Source of the DNA: Trichomonas vaginalis G3
Taxonomy: Eukaryota; Parabasalia; Trichomonadida; Trichomonadidae
Assembly: GCF_026262505.1 (NCBI RefSeq)
Contig: NC_067204.1
Coordinates: 22,289,300 to 22,353,299 of the forward strand
DNA length: 64,000 nt
Direction of reading: 5' to 3'
A program made the position numbers and the translations under genes. Shown piece by piece: positions 48,583-58,925 of the stretch; the first letter of the stretch is position 1; every line of letters starts with the position of its first letter. Under the pieces are notes generated by a model, which saw only the letters and a list, made by a program, of their open reading frames with translations, was not told where the DNA came from and made no database searches.

Positions 48583-49797
48583 TATTTTCTTATTTATTTA
48601 ATAAAAATCACAACTCTGGAATTTCATTTTGATTGCAAACATTATAATAAACTAATTTGCTGCGAATATATGCATCCAATCCAGAATGAAATAGAAACAA
48701 TCAATTCAATATGTCTAAGGAACAAGTAACAAAGATAAATTCAATGCATAACTTTACGATCAAATTAAATTTAAAATGAGAGAATAAAAAGGTATAGTTT
48801 GTGTCTTATACGTAAGAGAATTGAACGACTCAGCATTACTCTCGATTGCAGCATTAGGGGCGCCAAATGGCGCTCGGTGATGTTTCCCATAAAAGCTTAA
48901 TTTCAGGTATCCATAATCATAACCTGTCAGACGCAATAATTCATTAGCACACAATCATCGTTTCTCAATCAAGAAACGAAACGCACGATTGATTATGCTG
49001 GCCATTAAATTTTCATATCAAATAATTTACTACTTCAAGAAAAATTAAAGATTATCATCAACCAAAGCTTAAAATTCTCAGTGTTTACAACTCTCATACT
49101 TCGAATATGCATATTTCCAAAATAGCATGAAAATTTTTTTCATTTGAGCTCATTTTCTTTTGTTCTATTAACTAATACATGCAGTACAAGCTTGTTATAC
49201 GTATACTTAATAAGTAAGGTCTTAAGGGAAATAATAAAAAAGAATTTTGCTATTAATTATATTAAACAATATTTATTTGTAATTTCGTGATAATTATATT
49301 TCTTATTACAAAGTAAAGGTATTTGATATAATGTTTGCCTTACAAAAATGTTTCCTTTGTCTTGCCACCATAGGTATTCTATTTTGTCACTTTTTGCGCC
49401 CGCCGTGCCATGTATAGATTCATTAGTGGTTTCCATTTGCTCATGATATTGAATGATTCATTAAACGAAATTTAATGAAACAATAATATCAGTGTTCGGT
49501 TTTTATCTGATTTTCATAAAATTTTCTCAATTCAATTTTGAAAAAGTTTGGATGAATTTTTATTCCAAATTACTTATTGTCGAGAGAGTGTGTAATATCA
49601 TTTTTCTGTAAAATTTTCGCTTCTCTTTTTCAATTCAATCTGAAAAAAGTAATCTAACAACAAATATCTTACACAAACAAATTTATATATTTTAAATGTA
49701 AAATCAAATCAAATGACCGATCAAAAATGTGACGAAAATTTAAGTACCCACCGAATGACACTTTTTTTTCGAAAGAAAACTTTTTTTCCCCCTTTCT
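48583..49797. other. Intergenic 1.2 kb with possible structured RNA
   Basis: No convincing gene. A GC-richer, hairpin-bearing block at about 48780-49010 is listed separately. 49383-49400 carries TTTTGTCACTTTTTGCGC. The remainder is AT-rich. Confidence 0.5.
48780..49010 (-). ncRNA. Candidate structured RNA (unidentified)
   Basis: The block is clearly richer in G+C than its surroundings and holds two clean stems: GCGCC-ATTT-GGCGC (about 48859-48872) and CGTTTCT-TGATTG-AGAAACG (about 48959-48978). The minus strand also has CTGA and GATGAT stretches, but not in a classic box C/D layout. It is not a tRNA, 5S, U1-U6, SRP or RNase P that I recognise. A 64-residue minus frame covers part of it and could instead be a protein relic. 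Confidence 0.25.
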
Positions 49798-50070
49798 ATG
49801 AATGGATCAGATCCGCCCCAGGATCAGTATGGTACTGATCCTCGCACTGCATCCAGAAGTAGAAAGAGAGCAATGTCTCTTCCAGCGGCATTGCATTTCA
49901 ATCAAGAAATTGCGCAATATTCAAAACAAAAAATGTACGATCAAGCCTGCGAAGTCTTTGAAAAGATGATACAAAGTGGTGTTCAACCCGATGTTGTTAC
50001 ATACAATACGATGATCAACGTTTTAGTAAAAAGTCAAAGATCTACATCGTATTTATATTCTGTTTATTAA
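49798..50070 (+). CDS. Truncated PPR-motif protein
   Basis: 90 residues, ATG start right after CCCCCTTTCT (the CCTTT is like the M5 core motif reported for T. vaginalis). Residues about 33-79 contain a full pentatricopeptide unit: HFNQEIAQYSKQKMYDQACE, then VFEKMIQSGVQPDVVTYNTM. The frame ends soon after (SQRSTSYLYSVY). PPR proteins usually have many units, so this is a 3'-truncated gene. PPR proteins elsewhere mostly act on organelle RNA, but the trichomonad hydrogenosome has no genome. No further PPR-like sequence is seen downstream in any frame. Confidence 0.6.
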   Translation: MNGSDPPQDQYGTDPRTASRSRKRAMSLPAALHFNQEIAQYSKQKMYDQACEVFEKMIQSGVQPDVVTYNTMINVLVKSQRSTSYLYSVY

Positions 50071-51767
50071 GGATGTCAATTTGGAAGAAAAGTGAGAAAA
50101 TTCCTAAAATGCTAAAAATGAATTTTCCAAACGTACTTTTTTATCTCATTTTTTTGATTTTGAAAAAAATTTGGAGAGAAGAACTCTTCGTTTTTGAATT
50201 TTGTCACGATGGTTTTAAAGTATATTAGACACATGTATTGATATTACTATTTTTGTATATTTTGAGATAAAATCCCTAAAAAGTGAGAAAATCTGAGACG
50301 GTTTGAGAAAATATATAAACTATTGAAAATTTGAATTAAACTTCTAATTTGGAAAAAAAAAATTTGGAAAGAAGAAAATTCAAAAATCGAGATTTAGACT
50401 CAGTATCAAATGGAGAACAAAATGTTTCTTCATATGAAGGAAAAAATTTTCTTGTGAAGAAATAGAGTTTTTAAAATTTTATTGTATGTAATGAAATAAA
50501 CAAATATTAAAATTATTTTTTGATAACAAGAAAATTCCCAACAGAAAATATTTGAGACAAAGAAAAAAAGAAAATTGAAAAATATTACTCTCCTTTACAT
50601 TTCATGAGATTTTCAATTTATTTTCATAAAATTGACAATTTTATACGTTTAGATGAAAATAAGTGATTTTGCTTGAAATAAAAATTATTGTTTGTTTACA
50701 GCTATCAAATAGATTTTTGCTATTTTGATTAAAATTTGTTAATCAAATTAATAATTTTTTTTCTAAATATCTTAAATATCTGGATCACTCACTGATACGA
50801 TGAATTAAACGATAAAAATAATACAAACTCAACTAAGTTTCCTGTCTTTCAACCAAAAAATATTATGCAATTTAAATTAAATTGTTTATTCAAAGATAAA
50901 ACAAAGATAAAGTAATTATAATTATCATATACTTTATGAATAACTCTCTAATTGGATAAGATTTTCGTACAAATATTTTTATTAATATCGATAAGAATAT
51001 GTTTACCTACTATCACCATATGTCGATAAACGAGAGTAGAGTGATTTTTATCATCGAAACTTTTTAAAAGCTGTAAGCAGGAAGTAATAATCTTGTTTTT
51101 TCTGAGTTAGTTGTAGAACTATTGATGCACGAGTTATCATTGTGATGCAGAAGGATATCAATGTACTGACTGAAGGATATGAATTGAATTGAATTTTATT
51201 GAATTTCAATTTGATCAAAATTTGTTGAAATGATATGAATGTGTCAACTTCTGTATCATTCTCCTTCACTCCTTCCTTATTCTTTCGAGAACGAAGCTAG
51301 CTCAGCTTTCGCTGAGCGAATTGACACTTTTCATGCCCTAAACGTACATACTCTCAAATTTATCGAAAAAATTAATACCACCTAAACTAGTATATTCTTA
51401 TTTTAAATATGATATTATCCTTATATTCCACACTAAAATTCATTTAAATCAACTTTTTAAAAAAGTTCGAATCCTGCGCGTCTCACTTTTTAAATTTTCC
51501 AAATGGAAAATTATATTCTCCTAAAGTGAAAACAATTTTCCAAATTGACTTCCTTATGTTTATAAGATAATTTTTGGATTTTGTCAACTCATAATGGGGA
51601 AAAAAATTAACTAACCTAGTAATAAAACTATAATAAGAAAACAGCTTTACCTCATAGAATGATTATTACAATACACGTATAATATGCTAAACGTGTATAG
51701 AGAAATGAGTCAATTCTAGTCAATTTGAATTTTTAGTCAGTTTTTTTTAGGTGAAGGAGCATTGATT
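50071..51767. other. Intergenic 1.7 kb, mostly featureless
   Basis: AT-rich. GCTCAGC-TTTC-GCTGAGC at about 51302-51318 is a GC-rich hairpin in a locally GC-rich patch. GTTCGAATCC at about 51466 resembles a tRNA T-loop but no tRNA surrounds it. Confidence 0.5.
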
Positions 51768-53231
51768 ATGTGTTCTCAGTACTTACAAAAATATGACAAT
51801 TTTATAGGAGCATATGAGAAACTTTATCACATGAAATCAAATGACTCAATTGAAGAGTTAATAAATTTATTTACTTCGATTTTACTTGACAAGTATAAAA
51901 TAGATTGCAACAAACTGGTTATTGCATTAACTATGGCCGGGAAATATAACTACAAGTCTCTCAAGCTTTATGTCAAGATCATTAACCATTTCTTAGCGAA
52001 ATACTCATTAAAATATAAAGATTTACCTTCTTATACTATATCATGGCCTTTGTATTGTCCGAATGATTCCGCTAATGAAAATCGAATCAGAATTAAAAAA
52101 AATTCATTCCCTGTTGAGGATGAAATCGATTATGTGATAATGCATGATCAAATTGAAGATTTTAAAGAATTCATTTCTGAAAATGCATTAGAAAAGATTA
52201 GAATAAGAATTCCTGTTATTCCTCCTCCACTGATCTACAACTTTTCAAGCGATCTTTCAGCAATAGAAGCATGCTGTTATTTTGGATCAGTCAACATTTT
52301 TTATTTCATCATTACAAATTTAGCAGGTGATGTAAGTGAAGCATGTCTTCAACTAGCGTTAATTGGTGGAAATACTGACATAATCAATGAATGTATGAAG
52401 CATCAAAATTTAAATCCACAATGCTTGAAATATGCTATACTAAGTCATAACAATAAATTTCTTGAATATATATTTGAAAGAGATTCGTTTACACTTCAAG
52501 ATCTTGACTCTGATGCAATAATCAGTTCGAATAACTTGAAAGCTGTTTTCTTAATGTTCGAGAAAGAAAGAAATTCAGTATTTCCATGGTGTATGGCCTT
52601 TCCACAGATTAAAGACATTCTTCAAAATGAAGAAGTTGATTATTCGAAGGTCACAATAAAAGGCTGGAATTGCCTTGATTATGTCATGGTAAATAATAAT
52701 AGGGAAGTATGCGATTTTTTGATAAATTCATCAACAATCGAAAAAATATATTGCCAAAGGCATCTTTTTCAAGCAGCCAAATATAATTTTATAGAAATTA
52801 TTAAATTTTTAGTTTCGCACGGTATCAATATCAATTCCAAAGATTCTGCTGGGAAAACAGCACTTCATTATGCAACAGAAAAGAATAATAAAGAAATTGT
52901 AGAATTTCTTATATCACAAGGTGCTAATGTATTAGTCAAAGACAAAAATGGAAGTACTTTGCTTCATTCAGCGGCAATGGGAAACTGTAAAGAAATTACT
53001 GAACTTCTCATTTCTAAAGGCGCAATTGTTGATGCAACAAGCGTAGTAAAGGAAACACCCCTTATCTATTCAATAGTATATAATAGTCTCGAAACGATGA
53101 AAGTTCTTATTTCACATGGCGCAAATGTAAATAATAAGACATACTTGCTTCGGATTGCAAAAAAATTCAATAGAAAAGAAATAGCAGAATTTCTTAATTC
53201 ACTCGATGCAAAAACATCTCAGCCAGCATAA
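51768..53231 (+). CDS. Ankyrin repeat protein, diverged DUF3447 subgroup
   Basis: 487 residues from the ATG at 51768; a TTG two codons earlier is not needed. The stop lies in TAAA. The head (QKYDNFIGAYEKLYHMKSND) and central block (CLQLALIGGNTDIINECMKH; AILSHNNKFLEYIFERD) are recognisably DUF3447 but clearly more diverged than in the other copies here. About five ankyrin repeats follow from 325 to 480 (GKTALHYATEKNNKEIVEFL; GSTLLHSAAMGNCKEITELL). The second half has weaker repeats. No membrane segment is seen. Divergence suggests an older paralogue rather than part of the recent local expansion. Confidence 0.85.
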   Translation: MCSQYLQKYDNFIGAYEKLYHMKSNDSIEELINLFTSILLDKYKIDCNKLVIALTMAGKYNYKSLKLYVKIINHFLAKYSLKYKDLPSYTISWPLYCPNDSANENRIRIKKNSFPVEDEIDYVIMHDQIEDFKEFISENALEKIRIRIPVIPPPLIYNFSSDLSAIEACCYFGSVNIFYFIITNLAGDVSEACLQLALIGGNTDIINECMKHQNLNPQCLKYAILSHNNKFLEYIFERDSFTLQDLDSDAIISSNNLKAVFLMFEKERNSVFPWCMAFPQIKDILQNEEVDYSKVTIKGWNCLDYVMVNNNREVCDFLINSSTIEKIYCQRHLFQAAKYNFIEIIKFLVSHGININSKDSAGKTALHYATEKNNKEIVEFLISQGANVLVKDKNGSTLLHSAAMGNCKEITELLISKGAIVDATSVVKETPLIYSIVYNSLETMKVLISHGANVNNKTYLLRIAKKFNRKEIAEFLNSLDAKTSQPA

Positions 53232-53494
53232 AATTGATGATTTTATATATGCAGGGGCTGTTGAGCGCAAAAAGTTACACTCGTATATTCGCTGTACCCA
53301 CCGTTCCCTGTATAATTTCATATTAAATAAAAAATTATTTTTCACACTAAACATAATTAACTCTTCTCAACTAGATTTTGTCTCGCATTAAACAAAACTA
53401 TTGTTTTTTGCTGTAAAATCATGATTTTAGAATTTGATTTTTTGGAAGACAAAAGATTTTGAAATTGAATGTAAAAAGCGGTTTTTTGTCCATA

Positions 53495-56026
53495 ATGGAG
53501 CACGCGTATCTTGGATTTACCTTTGATTCAGTACTTGGGCTCCACGCAACAAGAGCAAAGTCTGTACAAGTTCTGAAGAAATCTGGACTCATTTTGTCCG
53601 CTCAAGCAGATAAATTAGTTGCATATTCCACAAATCTTTCTCAAATTAAGCAAGAATTCAATCCTCCAGCTAAATTCAAAGAACAGCACGAAACCATACA
53701 AATAAATGATGTCGTTGTCTCGCCAAATGAAGAATTAATCGCTGTTGGCTACTCAAATGCTGAAATTTCCGTCTTCAACGTTGAAGGTGAAGAAGTAAAT
53801 CACTTCACTGGCCACAGAAGACCAATTACTTGCTTGGCTTTTAATTCTGATTCAAATTTACTTGCTTCTGGTTCACAAGATAATGATATTGTTATTTGGG
53901 ATGTAATCGGTGACTGTGGTATTTGCCGCTTTTCAGGTCATCAAAATGCTATTACAGATATGTGTTTCATTCCTGAGACACCATGGCTCATCTCAGCTTC
54001 AAAGGATACTCATATCCGTGTATGGGACTTAGACATTAATTTTTGCATACAAACAGTTACTGTTGCCGCTTCAGAATTATATGCTTTATGTTTGATTAGT
54101 CCAATCAAGCTTGTAGCAGCTGGAAAATCATCGGATTTCTTTTCTTTCATTATATCTAATCCGGAAGAAGTCGATACAAAGAATACAATCGTTCTTACAC
54201 AGGATGTTCAAATTAACAGAGACACAAAGCACAGAGTGCAAGACATCGCGCTTGCTCCCGATGGAAAATCAATGGCTTTCGTTACTTCAGGCGAAAATAT
54301 CGATGTTTGGTCGATATTATCCGAAGAAGAGATGGAAAAGAAGAGAAAACGCCGTGCAAAGCGAGCACAAAAGTCTGGAGGCCAAGCAACAGAAGTTCTC
54401 CAGTTCGAAAAGGAACAGACAATTACTTTGCCCGCTAGATTGTGTAACGCAGAATTTCTGGGCAAATTAATCGTCGCTACCCTCGCCGATAACTCGATTG
54501 TTGTTTTAGAAAATGTCCAAAAGGAAGGGGAAGAACAGGCCACCTTCCAGATAAAGCATCAGACAAAGGGACATAATAACGATATCAGAGGTTTGGCTTT
54601 CTTTGGAGAAAGCGAAGACGAAATTGATAAAATTGTCTCAGCATCTGAAGGAAGTGTTAGAATCTGGGACTTAGAAAGCAAGCAATGCATCCAAACAATC
54701 GCGTGTGGCACGATTTCATCCATCGCAGTACTTCCTGGCGGAAGATTTTTCATTTTAGGTACAAAAGAAGGTAATATCGAGATGTGTGATTCATCACAAG
54801 GCCAAGTATACTCTACGAACAAATGCCATGATGGCAGAATCTGGCAAATCATCGTTGCTCCAGGTTGTACCGAAGTTGCAACATGTTCCAGCGACAAAGA
54901 GATCAAGTTCTGGAACATCGGCTTCAAGAACGAGCAGCCAGTCCTCTTACATAAGCGAACACTTAAATTACCAGATGAATGTTACTCAATTTGCTATTCT
55001 CCAGACTCCAAATACATCGCATGCGCATTACTCGATTCTACAGTTAGAGTTTTCGAAGTCGAAACCCTATCATTCCACTTGAGTCTCTACGGATCTCATC
55101 TTCCTGTCACTTTTGTCGATTATTCCTACGACAATGAGTTAATTGTCACTGCCAGCGCCGACAAGAACCTTAGAATCTGGGGCACAGAGTTTGGCGACTG
55201 CCACAGATCTCTCTGGGCTCACGAGAACGTTGTTGTCTGTTCAAAATTCATTCCGAAGACACATTACGCGTGGACATGCGGCAGAGACGGTGTTCTCAAG
55301 ATGTGGGACTGCGACACGTTCAGATGCGTTCAGACATTGAGGAGCCACATCGGAGAGATCTACGCGATGGATGTTTCTCCAAACGGCTCTTATGTTGTGA
55401 CAGGCGGAAGAGATAAAGGTATCAGACTTTGGAAGAGGACAACAGAAAAGATTTATCTCTCCATTGAAGAAGAAAAACGCTTGGAACAACAGATAGAGAC
55501 ACAAAACGCCGAAAAGAATGATAGAACAATACAAGCATTGAGAGGTTCTATTTTCGGAGGCGCTGTTGTTGATACACCAGGAAGAATGACTGTAGAATCA
55601 ATCGAACATGGAGATAGACTGAGAGATGACATCGCTGCTGCAAACAAAGAAAAAGAAAATCCAGGAGAAAACCCGTTGATGAGAAATGTTTCGCCAAAGG
55701 ATTATCTTCTCAATTCAATGCGTAAAATCAATAGAGCGGACATGGATGTTGTAATGCAGAGTTTGCCATTCTCCTCCGCTGTTTCATTCCTTCAATGGTC
55801 GAGCGAATGGTTGGAGGAAGGAAAGGAAATAGAGTTGACTGTCAGATGCATAAATTCTTTGATCAAATTCCACGAAAGACAAATGGAAAGTTCCCCAGAA
55901 ATTAAGGACATTTTTGTCAAAATAAGGGATTTGGTACATGGAAAAGTGAATGAAATGAGAAGTAGATGCGGTTCTAATCTTGCTGCTTTGAAGATCATCC
56001 AAAAAGAAATACAAAGACCATTTTAA
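53495..56026 (+). CDS. UTP12: U3 snoRNP / SSU processome protein UTP12 (WDR3)
   Basis: 843 residues from the ATG at 53495; the frame is open 12 codons further back but only with TTG. Two WD40 propellers cover about 25-650 (SGSQDNDIVIWDVIGDCG; SASKDTHIRVWDLD; TASADKNLRIWGTEFGD; RDGVLKMWDCDTFRCVQTL). A basic/acidic linker with EEEKRLEQQIETQ comes next. Residues 725-835 are the Utp12 domain (SPKDYLLNSMRKINRADMD; WLEEGKEIELTVRCINSL; SNLAALKIIQKEI). WDR3/Dip2 is a nucleolar subunit of the UTP-B module that processes 18S rRNA precursors. It is slightly shorter than the animal protein, with all parts present. Confidence 0.9.
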   Translation: MEHAYLGFTFDSVLGLHATRAKSVQVLKKSGLILSAQADKLVAYSTNLSQIKQEFNPPAKFKEQHETIQINDVVVSPNEELIAVGYSNAEISVFNVEGEEVNHFTGHRRPITCLAFNSDSNLLASGSQDNDIVIWDVIGDCGICRFSGHQNAITDMCFIPETPWLISASKDTHIRVWDLDINFCIQTVTVAASELYALCLISPIKLVAAGKSSDFFSFIISNPEEVDTKNTIVLTQDVQINRDTKHRVQDIALAPDGKSMAFVTSGENIDVWSILSEEEMEKKRKRRAKRAQKSGGQATEVLQFEKEQTITLPARLCNAEFLGKLIVATLADNSIVVLENVQKEGEEQATFQIKHQTKGHNNDIRGLAFFGESEDEIDKIVSASEGSVRIWDLESKQCIQTIACGTISSIAVLPGGRFFILGTKEGNIEMCDSSQGQVYSTNKCHDGRIWQIIVAPGCTEVATCSSDKEIKFWNIGFKNEQPVLLHKRTLKLPDECYSICYSPDSKYIACALLDSTVRVFEVETLSFHLSLYGSHLPVTFVDYSYDNELIVTASADKNLRIWGTEFGDCHRSLWAHENVVVCSKFIPKTHYAWTCGRDGVLKMWDCDTFRCVQTLRSHIGEIYAMDVSPNGSYVVTGGRDKGIRLWKRTTEKIYLSIEEEKRLEQQIETQNAEKNDRTIQALRGSIFGGAVVDTPGRMTVESIEHGDRLRDDIAAANKEKENPGENPLMRNVSPKDYLLNSMRKINRADMDVVMQSLPFSSAVSFLQWSSEWLEEGKEIELTVRCINSLIKFHERQMESSPEIKDIFVKIRDLVHGKVNEMRSRCGSNLAALKIIQKEIQRPF

Positions 56027-56389
56027 TTAATTTTTTTTTAATTTTATTTTTATATAGAGTTATATATTAAACAGAAATTTTATTTATTTAATTCTCTTTT
56101 TAGATATATATAAGCATGTCGTTTTGTCCCCATTGGGGACAATTGCGTCCCCCACTTGGGGACGCTGGGGGACCGAAAAGTGACAAGATAAATTCGAGAT
56201 GTCAGAGATTTTTAGTAAACTGTCAAAAAATAATCAAGGAATAAAGTTTTAGTATTATCATTTATTTAACATATACATGATATTATAATATGATTCTCAT
56301 GCGATTTTCGGAAATATGAGTCTTTATTATTATAAATAAATAAATGAAAAATATGGCGACCCGCTCTTGAACCTTTGCCTTTACGAAAT
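56027..56389. other. Convergent intergenic region with two GC hairpins
   Basis: It lies between the 3' end of UTP12 and the 3' end of the minus-strand ankyrin locus. Two hairpins stand back to back (next entry). CGAAAAGTGACAAGATAA at about 56174-56191 holds another copy of the AAAAGTGACA motif, here not near a known start. Confidence 0.6.
56125..56165. other. Two adjacent GC-rich hairpins
   Basis: TGTCCCC-ATT-GGGGACA (56125-56141) and GCGTCCCC-CACTT-GGGGACGC (56145-56165). The stems share the core GTCCCC/GGGGAC, so either right arm could pair with either left arm. They are about 100 bases after the UTP12 stop. A role in transcript ending is possible, but trichomonads are not known to use such hairpins. 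Confidence 0.8.
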
Positions 56390-58603
56390 TCAACTTGACA
56401 GTCTTGTCTTGTTTGAATTAAGGATTTCTTTCCAATTATCTCTGGCTGCATAATGAAGAGGGGTACATCCATCTTTGTTTTCAGCATTGATATCTGCACC
56501 ATTTGAAATAAGAATTTCTGCAGTTTCTTTCCTATTATCTCTGGCTGCATAATGAAGAGGGGTACATCCATCTTTGTTTTCAGCATCGACATCTGCACCA
56601 TTTGAAATAAGAATTTCTGCAGTTTCTTTCCTATTATCTCTGGCTGCATAATGAAGAGGGGTACATCCATATTTGTCTTTAGCATCGACATCTGCACCAT
56701 TTGAAATAAGAATTTCTGCAGTTTCTTTCCTATTTTCTCTGGCTGCTAGATGAAGAGGGGTACATCCATATTTGTCTTTAGCATCGACATCTGCACCATT
56801 TGAAATAAGAATTTCTGCAGTTTCTTTCCGATTATATCTGGCTGCTAGATGAAGAGGGGTAAATACATATTCGTCTTTAGCATTGATATTTGCACCATTT
56901 GAAATAAGATTTTCTAATGTTTCTTTGCTATTTTCTCCGGCTGCAGAATGAAGAGGGGTAAATACATATTTGTCTTTAGCATCGACATCTGCACCATTTG
57001 AAATAAGAATTTCTGCAGTTTCTTTCCTATTATCTCTGGCTGCTAGATGAAGAGGGGTAAATCCATATTCATCTTTAGCATCGACATCTGCACCATTTGA
57101 AATAAGAATTTCTGCAGTTTCTTTCCGATTATATCTGGATGCATAATGAAGAGGGGTAAATACATATTCGTCTTTAGCATTGATATTTGCACCATTTGAA
57201 ATAAGATTTTCTAATGTTTCTTTGCTATTTTCTCCGGCTGCAGAATGAAGAGGGGTACATCCATATTTGTCTTTAGAATTGATATTTGCACCATTTGAAA
57301 TAAGAATTTCTGCAGTTTCTTTGCTATTTTATCTGGCTGCAGAATGAAGAGGGGTACATCCATATTTGTCTTTAGAATTGATATTTGCACCATTTGAAAT
57401 AAGAATTTCTGCAGTTTCTTTGCTATTTTATCTGGCTGCATAATGAAGAGGGGTACATCCATATTCGTCATTAGAATTGATATTTGCACCATTTGAAATA
57501 AGAATTTCTGCAGTTTCTTTGCTATTTTATCTGGCTGCATAATGAAGAGGGGTACATCCATATTTGTCTTTAGAATTGATATTTGCACCATTTGAAATAA
57601 GAATTTCTGCAGTTTCTTTGCTATTTTATCTGGCTGCATAATGAAGAGGGGTACATCCATATTCGTCATTAGAATTGATATCTGCACCATTTGAAATAAA
57701 ATATTCTAAAAGTGATGAAAGATGGAAATTCGAAGAATAAACAAAACATGTGTTGATATCATTTGTTTGATCTAAGTAAACTAAAAATGATTGAAGATTA
57801 TTGTATTTATAGCACAATTCTAAATCAATGTTTATATTGTGTTCATTCATCAAAAATGTGACAAAATCGATATTGTGTGATATTATTGCATATTTCATGC
57901 ATTCATTATCTGGTTTTTGTACTTTCAAGCATTCATTCAGAATGGCTTGATTTCCGCTCAAAAAAGAATATTTAAGACATTCTGGAGTGATTTCTGATTG
58001 AAATTTCGTTATTAAGATCTTAAAACAATCAACAGATCCATGATAACAACACAATTCAAGTAATGAAATACCTTCATATGAATATGGATATAATTCACTT
58101 TTTAATTTTTGATTTTTATCAAATCCTTCGCTTTCTGTAAAAATTATCAATGATATTTTGTCATCATACATAATAGATCTGTGAATTGTATTTTGTTCGT
58201 GAATATCAGATGAATAATGAGAATCTTCAAAATCGTTAAAATTTTTTCTCCCATTTTCATTCAAGACTATATTGTATTCTTTGTAGAAAAGGTAGTTAAA
58301 AACTTCGTTGATTTTGTTGACCTGATTTAGATGGAATTCGTCAACAATTTGTTTGGTAATCGCTAAATATGACTTCATGAAGCAGTTGTTATAAATTGAA
58401 AGTTGAGATATTTTATTGATAATCTCACCAGGCGGAATTCGATAAGAGTCAATCAGGTTTTGTTTGATTTTGTTGTAAATTGCGTTTAATTTTTCTTCGT
58501 CATTTGTTTTCAGCCGGTACAAAGCATCGGAGACATCATTATATCCTGTAAAAATCTCCAGCAATTTGTCATAATGGGCTTGGTGAGTTTCTCCCTTGGA
58601 CAT
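56390..58603 (-). pseudogene. Large DUF3447/ankyrin gene with the same stop in four repeats
   Basis: The ATG at 58603 opens a frame through the family head (YNDVSDALYRLKTNDEEKLN), the DUF3447 block (CLKYSFLSGNQAILNECLKV; ISHNIDFVTFLMNEHN) and into 13 ankyrin units of exactly 99 bp. The phrase GAAGAGGGGTA on the plus strand recurs every 99 bases from 56455 to 57643. The whole array stays in one frame to a TGA at 56390-56392, about 737 codons. Four TAA codons interrupt it, at plus positions 57329, 57428, 57527 and 57626, always in AAR-stop-NSKETAEILIS where a neighbouring unit has AAGENSKE (GAA). If translation ends at the first, a 326-residue protein with one ankyrin unit results. Confidence 0.85.
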
Positions 58604-58702
58604 CAACCAAAAATTTTAGATGTCGTAATTTTCCATAAATTTCTCAAAACTCGATACACATTTTTACAGTCAGATTTTTCGTGAGACTACCTTTCTCGAT
58701 AC

Positions 58703-58736
<34 letters not shown>
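58604..58736. other. Flank with 27-A tract at the Maverick 2 edge
   Basis: CTCGATACACATTTT occurs twice (about 58648 and 58694), the second directly before a run of 27 A (58710-58736). The sequence character then changes to that of the Maverick. The A-run may be a true tract or an assembly joint. Confidence 0.6.
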
Positions 58737-58738
<2 letters not shown>

Positions 58739-58742
58739 GAGT

Positions 58743-58776
58743 GGGGCTTCCAGGCACTTCGTGCCTTCTAGCCCTG
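58743..58776. other. GC hairpin with TTCG-type loop
   Basis: AGGCACTTCGTGCCT (58752-58766) inside an outer GGGCT/AGCCC pairing, at the extreme edge of Maverick 2. A related-looking compact hairpin occurs inside Maverick 1 (28248-28258). Confidence 0.6.
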
Positions 58777-58925
58777 AAGATGTTTAGTATAAATGAAGTC
58801 TTAGAGGACAAACATGACTATGAGTTTTGATATGACAAGATAGAATATGAGAGAGGTCCTATAAACCGGAGAAAGTGTTATATAAACATCTGTCATATTA
58901 CTCAGAATATTATACAGAATTCAAT

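Noticed and set aside
51460-51490. tRNA-like T-loop GTTCGAATCC followed by a possible acceptor strand
   Set aside because: No pairing 5' T-stem, anticodon arm or 5' acceptor strand upstream.
56266-56700. Met/Gln-rich minus frames over the ankyrin arrays
   Set aside because: They are out-of-frame readings of the 99-bp units.
56390-57690. CRISPR-like regular repeat at 57 kb
   Set aside because: The 99-bp units are contiguous and encode ankyrin repeats; there are no unique spacers.
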